Part shown: positions 55,951-64,000 of the stretch, one piece after another
Layout of the letters: the number at the start of each line of letters is the position of its first letter
Numbering within the stretch: position 1 is the stretch's first letter
Notes under the pieces: model-generated
Databases searched by the model: none
Told to the model about the DNA's origin: nothing
The model's input: the letters and a program-made list of their open reading frames with translations, nothing else
Made by a program: the position numbers and the translations under genes
NCBI GenBank assembly: GCA_036362985.1
Contig: JAYGXS010000008.1
Coordinates: 23,616,373 to 23,680,372 of the forward strand
Direction of reading: 5' to 3'
Length of the DNA stretch: 64,000 nucleotides
From: Ligula intestinalis
Taxonomy: Eukaryota > Platyhelminthes > Cestoda > Diphyllobothriidea > Diphyllobothriidae

Positions 55951-57700
55951 TCCCTAGAACAGTGATCTGATTACACCAGGGGAACACACACGTGACGACC
56001 TGAAGTTCCGATAAGTCCGATCCTAGATCTTGTGACACCTGCCAGCTCTCTTTCTTTGACAATGTGCTGTAATCTAGAGACAGCGCTTTTGCCATTTATA
56101 GCGTCTAGTTTGATTTTGCTAAGGCCTTTGATCGGGTCGATCATAACATCCTCCTTCTGAAACAAACTGGCCTCCTTCGGCATAGGTAGCAAGCCTCTGA
56201 ACTTCATATCTTCCTATTTGGATGCTCGCACACAACGAGTAAAAATTTCCTATGTTATCTCCAACCCCACGCATGTGAGGACTGGAGTTATACAGGTAAG
56301 TGTACTAGGTCCGCTCCTATTTTGCCTGTTTGTCAACGACGTTTCAGATTGTTTTCAGTATGGCAGACGCTTCATGTACGCTGATGATTACAAAGTCGCT
56401 TATCGATATAAACCGGCAGATCGCAACATCATGTTCGAGCTGATAAAAAAGGATCTTCAGGCCTTCGCCCAGTGGTGTTGCACATGGCGCCTCACCCTTT
56501 CATGGCACAAATGTTCCGTTATGGTTGTTGGCGACGATCATCAACAGGAATTATGCATTGAAGGCCATGAACTAAATGTGCCAGGATTTATCAAGGCTTT
56601 GGGCATATCCTGATCTCATAGCCTCAATTTGTCAGAGCACTGTGCCTGATAGTCTCGAAAGCACGCCGAACAACCGGATTTATCCTTATAAATTTTAAGA
56701 CGATCAAGGTTAGAACTAGCCTTTATAATATGTACGTGAGACCTAGTCTTGAATACTGCTCGCCCCTATTCAGTTTTCCGCGCACTAGTGAACGGAAGAA
56801 AATAGAATCGGTGCAGCACTTCTTCACTAGAAGAGTTTTCACTACAGAACACCGTAACTTAACCTACCAACAAAGGTGCGAACTTATAAAGCTGGATCCC
56901 CTGTGGCTTCGTAGATTGCAGAAGGGTCTATTTTGACTGCTTTAACTTTTAAATGGTCAAACCTTTAATCCCCTTAGTACAATAAGTCAGCTTGAGCACT
57001 CTCGACGCGCCAGTCATCGAGACGTATTTTTATTTCTTCCCATGGCACGTACAGTTAAGAACTGGTAATTATTTTCAGTAAACGCCATATCAATCTGGAA
57101 TAAGCTGCCCAAAAGAATTAAAACCCAACAAAGCTACCCTATTTTTAAGAGAGCTATAACTAGTTTTCTACATTCAGGACAACTTTCACGAATTTTGGGT
57201 GCTGACTCGGTGGAATCTCTCTTTCACTCTGATGACGTTCGTGGACTTTGAACCTCGCCAGGCTTCACGCTGAAGATAATGCTGCTGAAGCAGCAGCCCA
57301 CAGTCTGCTAACCCTTCAGCTGATAGCGCGTAACTTTTGCCGACAACCATTGAAGGAAGACTGAGAACACTGTGTTCTTGTGCCAACCCTCCCCATCTCG
57401 AATTAATGTCCTTAAACGATATGCAACATTTCTCCTGCTGATGAGTCAACCCAGCTTACAACTGTACATAGATTCTGTTTGTATCATACCTTTGAAGGCA
57501 GGTTTTTTTTTACTTGAAACAAACTCCCTATCACGTCCAGTATTGACAAAACACAAAACCTGAAGCAAAACCAATACTGACTGCAACATAGGTAGTTTGT
57601 TTTAGGTTTTTTCTGGCCTTCGAGGTGTTGGAAGGCGCCTCAGAGGTGCATTACCAACTCTTTACAATTGCCTGTAAAATGGCATAATAAACACATTATT
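55951..57700 (+). mobile_element. CR1-like retrotransposon family C, copy 3 (internally deleted)
   Basis: 55951-56030 is the segment also seen at 34784-34860. At GATCTTGTGACACC it passes into RT at the DTCQLSFF region, matching copy 2 from 29895 in reverse. The rest runs through LDARTQRVKIS, VSVLGPLLFCLFVND, YADDYKVAYRYKPA (Leu to Tyr beside the catalytic DD) and VRPSLEYCSPLFSF. The 3'-UTR has the family inverted repeat (57523-57605), and a TTATTATTTTA tail ends at 57700. Stops are present. Confidence 0.82.
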
Positions 57701-57754
57701 ATTTTAACCGTTTTTGCTAATTATGTTTAAGGGCGAATCCAGAAGTACACGAAA

Positions 57755-58204
57755 ATGGCGTTTCAAGAAGTATTGCAGGAGGAACTTTTGGCCGTGGAAG
57801 AGGCCATGAAGGTGAGAGAAGAAGCCGATGATATGGTGGTAAACGCAGAGAGCCCAACACTTTGTGATGATGAATCAAGTGATGATAATTGGGAGTCATT
57901 GTCCATTGTAAGTGATGATGACTGGGTCCTTACAGGAGACGAGGAGGAGGATGACGAGGAAGCGATCGAGGAGGCAGTTAGCACGGAAACGGAGCAAAGG
58001 ATAGCTAAACAACTTTGTGGAGAAGAGACGCAAACTCATCCTTTACAAGCGTTTTCCACTAAGTTCCTTCATCCGAATAGCCTAGGACCTATAGTAGTTG
58101 TACTTGACGCTTGTCAACAGTACAATGCTCTGTTGACTGACACATTCCGCATAGACATAACCCCTGCTAATAGATGCGTTGGTGTTTATGATAAGATTGT
58201 GTAA
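57755..58204 (+). CDS. Hypothetical acidic protein (149 aa)
   Basis: A clean frame starting MAFQEVLQEELLAVEEAMKV with a plausible start context (gaaaATGG). The middle is extremely acidic (TGDEEEDDEEAIEEA). The C-terminal part is hydrophobic/neutral (LHPNSLGPIVVVLDACQQYN). No family recognised. It lies between the family C tail and the right inverted block, so it could be a truncated host exon or part of the block's ancestral flank. No signal peptide or membrane segment. Confidence 0.35.
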   Translation: MAFQEVLQEELLAVEEAMKVREEADDMVVNAESPTLCDDESSDDNWESLSIVSDDDWVLTGDEEEDDEEAIEEAVSTETEQRIAKQLCGEETQTHPLQAFSTKFLHPNSLGPIVVVLDACQQYNALLTDTFRIDITPANRCVGVYDKIV

Positions 58205-58593
58205 AAAAACATAATTTTTGGTAAAAGCGGCTGCGTCGGATTAATTTTCACTGAGTTTGTTAACATATCTGAAGTCTTCACTTCTGATGGTATATAAAGC
58301 AGACATCAGTGACACGTTGCATATGCTACTTTGCTGACAAATTTCTGTCATTATGTAGGTTATACACTTGAAGGTAGGTATGTTTTAATTGAAGTGATAA
58401 ACAGCTTGTAGGAATCCACTTACTAATCCTTCGCATTTGCGAACAGTGCTCTGAACCCTACAACGCACATCCCTATAGTGAGTGGTTCACGAACATTGCA
58501 GGATAGAAGTGGTAACAGCCACAGGTGGATCGTCCACGATTCGACCACCCCATAAATAAATTCCCTTTTTCCTGAGTGATTGTAGATTTCACG

Positions 58594-59472
58594 ATGTCCC
58601 AGCGCCCTTTATCACAACGGCCGAATAAGTCAGCAGCCAACAACATGGATTTTGTCTACGGACGGGATCCTCAAAGATCACCAGTAAATCTTAACAATAA
58701 TACTTTTCTGCTTCTTAGGACCCTGAGCCGGAAGATGTGTTTAAAAGAAGCGACGACACACTGCCTACTGGCGACAACGATGCGAAGTCGCCGGTGGCAG
58801 TCCGGAGACCGGCGACGGATATCTTCTCTTAAGTCGTCAGCTCGCTGATTACGCCGCCGAGGCCAGGCGGAATTATAATGATCTGAGGGAACGGCTTAAA
58901 TGCCTGGAATTTATGGTCAGCCGGGGTAATGCACGCCAAAGGTAGCTTGAAGTGCTGGTCCGCCAGCAACTGAACGTCCGCTTAACGGATGAAACATTCC
59001 GAAAGGAACTCGTAAGCAACATATTTGGCGATTAACACTCGCATTAGATCGATTATCTTAATGGCGTCGGTGGTAACACTCTTCCGGAGTTCGTTAAACG
59101 CATCTTTGAGGCCATATTTGATGAGGAAATGAGCATGTTTATCAACTTCCTGAGACAGAAATTCAAAATGTGCCTAAAAACTCTAACTTCTTCAAAGTGC
59201 TTTTGGGTAGATTTCCTTATATCAACAACATTCTTAATCTTTAGACCTCTTCTCCATTTGGAATCACGATGGAAACTGCAGTGTCCGATTTGAAGAATGC
59301 TGTGAAGTGGTGCTTACGAGTGACGCTAGATACCTATAAACAGCGAGAGGCCAGATTGAAGAAGAAAAATGAGCGAACTGGTAAGAAAACTTATAAACTC
59401 TTCATGTACTTATGACTTGTAGAGGCCACCGCTGGGACATCGTTCAGTCCAGAACCGGAGAATGAAGAATAA
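58594..59472 (+). CDS. Microintron gene (DUF4806-like family), right-arm copy
   Basis: Exon 1 58594-58683 (MSQRPLSQRPNKSAANNMDF...), intron 35 bp. Exon 2 from 58719, acidic (DPEPEDVFKRSDDTLPTGDN). A coiled-coil-like part follows (DYAAEARRNYNDLRERLKCL). A segment ending 59011 holds LTDETFRKEL, then a 36-bp intron 59012-59047. Exon 59048-59206 (IDYLNGVGGNTLPEFVKRIF) is followed by a 38-bp intron 59207-59244. Exon 59245-59380 (METAVSDLKNAVKWCLRVTL) is followed by a 42-bp intron, and the last exon 59423-59472 ends PEPENEE. The FRKEL-DYL-GG-FVKRIF run recalls DUF4806 proteins; function is unknown. Doubts: the exon 2-3 join is unclear (a phase-2 intron with weak borders near 58785-58835), and a TAG at 58943 lies in frame. 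Confidence 0.6.
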
Positions 59473-59684
59473 GGGTTATGGATGGAAGAAACAATTTTTC
59501 TTCGAAGCGCCTGTGTATATAGTACAGATTTGTTTTATTTTTACTATGATAAACTTTTTTACCAATCATAATCGGCTTCTGACTTACATATACTACTAAT
59601 TAAAGGGGTTTCGCTTAACAAATGGGTCGTTCCGTCATAAAGGGTATCCACTGCCAAGCGTCAGCCGCCGTTATCGCCGAAAAC

Positions 59685-59800
59685 AATGAATGTCTATAAA
59701 TAGATATAGTAAAGATATCTATCAAAGGGTCCTAAATAGACATCGAATAGACATGCGAATGTCTATGAATATACATTCTATATACATTCTATAGACATTA
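59685..59800. repeat. Iterated ATAGACAT/ATGTCTAT motif (right arm)
   Basis: Mirror of 33326-33450: at least three ATAGACAT and two ATGTCTAT within about 115 bp. Confidence 0.7.
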
Positions 59801-59995
59801 AATGCTACTAGGGCAATATCCATCATTAGCTTAGCCTGGTCTCCCCCATGGGCACATGGCTAAATTCATGAATGCCATCGTAATGTGTCCCCTCAAGTCC
59901 TGGCTAATGGGATGTAAAGAGGGATGAAAGGCGTCAGGCCTTTTGACAGTAAGTAGAAGAACGAGAACTGCCAAGTTGGAATAAAAAGTGAAAAA

Positions 59996-60066
59996 TACGC
60001 CAGCCGGGAATCGAAACCGGGCCGCCCGCGTGGCAGGCGAGCATTCTACCACTGAACCATCGGCGC
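59996..60066 (-). tRNA. tRNA-Gly(GCC)-like gene, probably pseudogene (right arm)
   Basis: Identical to the left-arm copy on the opposite strand. Same T53-C61 mismatch and A7 acceptor mismatch. A (U)n terminator follows. Confidence 0.75.
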
Positions 60067-61462
60067 ATGCTCCCCTGGTTTTACATATACTACACTTAAT
60101 ACCGTCTGTCTCTTTTTGACAATCCACTTCAGCTATTAAATCATCTTTACATCTCTTTGGCCATCTTCGGACATCTTCGCTTGCGATGGTCGAAATAGAA
60201 CACCACACCTCTCTTCGGCACTGACTGCTACTGTCCCCTTTAAGCCTACACATTAGTTTGCCTATTTACTCTAACGAGACAATCACGAAAATAAGATCCA
60301 CGTCCCAGGACACTGCTAATATGTACCTTGTGTCACCACAAAGGCCCTCCTGCACTGGCCCACCACTTCAGCTCATCAAGGACCTGATTTTCGCTGTTAT
60401 GGACTGGCTAGGCGTGCAGCGGTAAAGAACAATTGTACTTTCTATGCGACCTAGCAAGAACGAGTATTCTGCACTAACTCGACGATAGCGGATGCATAAA
60501 CGACGGCTGTCACCCATTTTCGGAACGGGAATAAGTGAAAAAGGGGCCGAGGATGTGAAATCAGATAATTTTGTCTATCCTTGTGTCAATAGTGACAGGA
60601 TAGCTGCTGGTAGTCCCCTCGTTAACTTAACCCTTTACTTTGCCTGAACTCTGACATCCTTTTAGTTCTCCCATCGTCAGCATTTGGAACCCCCTGCCTA
60701 TATTTCCCTTAATAAATTGACTTGACTACCAACTGCGTGCCCGCCAATATACTGTAACATGCATTAGCGTCAGACTGGACTACAGCTACAGCCATCTGGG
60801 CATCTGATCCTCAAGACAGGAATACATTCATTACTGACGTGCTCGTCGCTGACATTTGGGGGCATAAAGCCTATACCAACCGTCAAAGCGATGCAGACAG
60901 AATGGTCTTCTTCCGATATCCCTGCGCTGTGCAATAACGGTTGTGGAAGATGCAGAATGCATGAATGGATCATCATACCAAGGAAATCCAAGGATACACA
61001 AGGATCACGAGGGAACAAGGAACTTCTACATATGCATCAAGACGAGCTGTTGGAGGATCAGGAGACACAACTTTAAAATACGTGAACTTGGGTTCGGCTG
61101 TTGTGAACTCCAAAGGACTACCCTTGGCGTCCTATTACGGAGCGAATGAATGCTTGCCGATGAATTCTACTGTGTTGAAGATAACCGGTGGATGTGGATT
61201 CGCATGAATTCATCCGGCCTTGTGTGAAAATCGGCAGGACGGGCAATAGCCTTATTAAGATTTTTTATTTATTATAAGACGACACATTACTTTGCCTACG
61301 CCCTGTGACATCCGCAACATCTCTGCCGTCCCCAGCCGTTGGAACTCCTCTCAATTCATTTTGCCGACCAGTATACTATAGCGTCAGAGGATACTATAGC
61401 TACAGCTACCGCGGCATCCTGTCCTTACCGTGAAGGCACATGCTCATCAGGCATCTACTTTG

Positions 61463-62040
61463 TCGGTGACCCCGCAACCGTACTGTACAGAGACCTATCA
61501 AACAGGTGGAATATAGAGGTTTACCTTCGATCACTTTGTGTTCTCGGATCTGACGAGATGTTTTCTACCAGCTCTAGATGTATAAAACTTCTCATGTAAC
61601 AGTTCAACTTGCGTGATTGGACAACCCACGACCACTGGCCTATTCAATGTGCTTAAACTGCATTTTCCAGAGCCATGTACACTTATGTAGCTGGAGCTAT
61701 CTGTGGAATTGTGAAATTCTCTCTACTCTTTCTCCAAATTAGATTCTGGTCCTGAGGACGAATTGAATGGAAAGAAGTCAGAATTTTCCCTTGCATTTCC
61801 ATTTATCGAAGCCTTTTCTTGACTTGTTGCGCGATTAGTATCCCAAAATATCAACATGATCCTCTTGGAAACATGTAAAGAGTTAAACACAACTACAGAT
61901 GCAGGAGTTTAGTGCAGAAAGTAAAAATGATAGTTAAGACAAAGCGCGTCATGATGATAGTACGCACACGGACCGATTGGAGACTTGTGGCAGCTAAAGT
62001 GGATTATAAGAAGGAGGCCGACATTATTTTGTCTTGTAAC
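61463..62040. other. Spacer, nothing recognised
   Basis: Open frames are short. One continues from the block edge (GTCSSGIYFVGDPATVLYRD) but has no recognised relative. Confidence 0.4.
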
Positions 62041-62435
62041 AAAAATCGTCAAGATCCGAATATTCTCGAGACCTTCAAAAGCTGAGTCGTTTACCAATAT
62101 TGAATACACTTTTTAAAATAAATTTAAAGTGCTAATTAAAAAATAGCAACAGTGTTTGTTAAGTTACCTCTGATTATTTGTTGTAAGTCATAATCTGAAA
62201 ATCATATCAACTGGTTTTTCGGAACATAATAACTAAGACAGTTTTTTGAACAATTTTAAGGGATTTTAACAACCAGCTGCGGTAAAATCATATAGGCTGA
62301 ATTTTTCTTAATCTTCTCTCATTTAAATCAGCTTTCCATCAAAATTATGAAAACGAAAATTATAGCTCATCTTAAGATATCTGCCCCCAGACCCAAGTGG
62401 TGCCTGACCACACCTACTAATCAATGCCTTGATAT
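62040..62435 (+). mobile_element. CR1-like retrotransposon A, copy 3: 5'-UTR and ORF1 start
   Basis: Matches 40055-40340 of copy 2 and, for an extra internal stretch, 36480-36780 of copy 1 in reverse. ORF1 begins at 62347 (MKTKIIAHLKISAPRPKWCL) and is cut at CLDI by an LTR insertion at 62436. Confidence 0.8.
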
Positions 62436-62962
62436 TGTGGGGTCTTGGCTCAACTTGTGCGTTGTTTAAAATTATCAATGACCAAATTTGTTGAAACTCA
62501 AAATATAACACACAAGCACACTTTCGGTTTTGATGCGTGCCATCAACTGTCTTGCTAAACACTCTCCACAACTCAATTCTCTCCTCACCTGCCGCTGTTT
62601 ATTTTGCCCATCAACGACACCTTTCTTGTGATCATTCTCGGGCTCAGGAGAATCCAGCAACAATTTGCAAACGTGATTTCCCTCCATTTTCACACGCTCG
62701 GCCCAACGTAATTGGATCCCGATCTTCACAGAGTCATTCTTTGGCAAGTCGACTGCTTGACTACTGCCGGCTAGGACCGTGAAGGATCCAAGTGAGTTGC
62801 ATCATTTTTTATCTCCATCGTCATCCTCATATACCGGTTTTTACCATTTTTCCATTAAAATAGTCTAGTTAATCACGTACTAGCAGTTAACTTACTTTAA
62901 AGAGTTTTCCATTGTGTATTTGCCAAGACGTTTTGTATATTCGTAGTGATATAGCCTCTACA
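62436..62962 (+). mobile_element. 5' LTR of a CsRn1-like Ty3/Gypsy element
   Basis: A segment of about 527 bp beginning TGTGGGGTCTTGG and ending CTCTACA (TG...CA). It is placed between the broken family A ORF1 and a primer-binding-site-like GGTGACCC. The second LTR lies outside the window, so the ends are inferred from the disrupted ORF1 on the left and from the PBS on the right. Confidence 0.7.
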
Positions 62963-62965
62963 AAT

Positions 62966-62985
62966 TCGGTGACCCAATTTCTATT
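62966..62985 (+). promoter_or_regulatory. Putative primer-binding site
   Basis: GGTGACCC follows the LTR end by a few bases. CsRn1-group elements are known to prime from tRNA-Trp, whose complement starts TGGTGACCCC; only the first eight bases fit well here. Confidence 0.45.
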
Positions 62986-63057
62986 GTCATCCGCGTCTTA
63001 TTCTTCATTCCTTTCACCTGTTTTTCCCGTTTGACATCCTTTCATACGTTTTGCAAC

Positions 63058-64000
63058 ATGGGTGACGAATACCACCAATTTCACGATTGCGACGAAGATG
63101 ATGCTGGTTCTAACAACTCGAGCCTCAGGCTTTTCAGATATCCATCAAGCTTCCCCCGTACGAAGTGCGTGACCCGACGGTCTGGTTCAAACCGATCGAG
63201 GCTGTTTTTGCCTCACGTCAGATTACTGGCGAGCGTACGCGTTACGCGTGCGGCGTGCAGTACTTACCGTTCGATATCGCTGTCGCCGTTCAGGATCTCC
63301 TTGATAGTATCCCCAAAGTCAAGCCCCACTCTAGCTTGAGAAAAGTTATTATCGAGCAAACGGCACAATCTGCCAACAGAAAGCTTCGCAACTCCTCAAC
63401 AACTTCGAGCTTGGCAACCAAACCCCCTCTTTTCTAATGCACCACACGCATCACCTGCTTGCTGGTCGCACCTTAGATGATTCTATTTTCCGTCGCATTT
63501 GGATGGATAAATTACCCCATCCAATGCAACAGGTACTCGCCTGGCTTGACGACGATATTCCGCTGACCAAACTCGCGGATCACGCAGACCGCATCCATCA
63601 ATGTAACCCCGGTATTAGTTCGTACGCTGTAAATCAAGCCTCGACCTCAGTACCTCAGCATGCTGTCTCCCATGTTTCGGTTTCAAGATCCGACCGTGAA
63701 CCTGACAGCCACACACAGCGAAAGTCCACTAAATCGCTTGGTACCTCATCCCCGCGGTCTACTTCACCCCCTCAATCGATTCGAGACTTTACAGACAACA
63801 GAGATGATGACCTGCAGGATCTTAAAGATACTGTCAGGTTATTGTGCTCTCAAGTAAGCACGATGTGTTCCACACTCAACCGGCTTCAAAACGGTCGTTC
63901 CTCTGCAAGCCACAATCGTTCTTACTCAAAAAAGCGTGCAGACGACAAGGTCTGCTGATACCACCGAAAATTCGGCCCGGATGCTATTAAATGCATCCCG
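63058..64000 (+). pseudogene. CsRn1-like gag, decayed, runs off the window
   Basis: MGDEYHQFHDCDEDD leader, then after a frameshift ISIKLPPYEVRDPTVWFKPI, EAVFASRQITGERTRY and LRKVIIEQTAQSANRKLRN. A second frameshift near 63385 leads into LLNNFELGNQTPSFL and FRRIWMDKLPHPMQQVLAWL, then LTKLADHADRIHQ. At the edge, C-stop-YHRKFGPDAIKC is the CHCC knuckle of CsRn1-type Gag. The conserved Trp codon is replaced by TGA at 63957-63959. Gag would coat element RNA; this copy cannot make it whole. Confidence 0.82.

Larger units (their letters stand above)
58355..61462 (+). repeat. 3.1-kb inverted block, right arm
   Basis: Mirror of 31667-34775. From left to right: 240 bp of leader with a TATA-like 'ccataaataaa' at 58550, the microintron gene, the ATAGACAT array, the tRNA-Gly-like sequence on the minus strand, and about 1.4 kb of diverged tandem units (two units near 60600-60800 and 61290-61440 resemble each other). 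No terminal inverted repeats or target duplications were seen at its ends. Confidence 0.92.

Noticed and set aside
60776..61207. Possible secreted protein in the right block
   Set aside because: Coding-like stretches (VNLGSAVVNSKGLPLASYYG) occur in several frames with stops, within diverged tandem units. No splice pattern rescues a single frame.
58355..61462. Classic DNA transposon with TIRs
   Set aside because: No terminal inverted repeats or target duplications were found at the block ends, and no transposase motif.

Overview
The window is nuclear DNA of a repeat-rich invertebrate, most likely a parasitic flatworm. One host gene is well supported. The rest is mostly nested retrotransposons of classes typical of fluke and tapeworm genomes: several CR1-like non-LTR lineages, Penelope-like elements with GIY-YIG domains, a CsRn1-type LTR element and tRNA-derived SINEs. 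A small gene family with 29-42 bp introns fits the tiny-intron class known in flatworms. The species cannot be fixed from sequence alone. Assembly gaps of N lie at 1-324, 24792-24891 and 42884-42983.

1-14 kb: a thyroid-hormone-receptor-like nuclear receptor on the + strand. Five exons (3039-3299, 7578-8650, 10006-10137, 10229-10523, 12555-12994) join in phase into one 733-codon frame including the stop. The 5' exon(s) lie off the window. Its introns carry SINE-like repeats, two foldback/MITE-like elements, a roughly 46-bp tandem repeat and an unclassified AT-rich repeat.

14-31 kb: retroelement debris. This includes a CR1-like copy (family C) split by another non-LTR 3' end with an 8-bp target duplication, Penelope fragments with a 0.6-kb inverted repeat, a hAT-type end, a tandem pair of tRNA-like SINEs and a decayed Ty3/Gypsy gag. 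At 27.9-30.9 kb a microintron gene is split by a second family C copy.

31-62 kb: two nearly identical 3.1-kb blocks (31667-34775 and 58355-61462) in inverted orientation, about 23.6 kb apart. Each holds an intact-looking microintron gene distantly like DUF4806 proteins, a tRNA-Gly(GCC)-like sequence and an iterated ATAGACAT motif. Between them are two clear nestings. A family A CR1 (39933-44401, +) sits inside an A' copy (46901 to about 38260, -). An A'' copy (about 49066-53411, +) sits inside a family B element with a PHD-like ORF1 (55271 to about 47190, -).

62-64 kb: the 5' end (LTR, primer site, gag) of a CsRn1-like element inserted into a family A fragment and running off the edge.

The receptor would act as a nuclear transcription factor. 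Nothing suggests that the other elements work with it. The most unusual content is the microintron gene family in its inverted duplicated block, and the nesting order that can be read from reconstituted reading frames.
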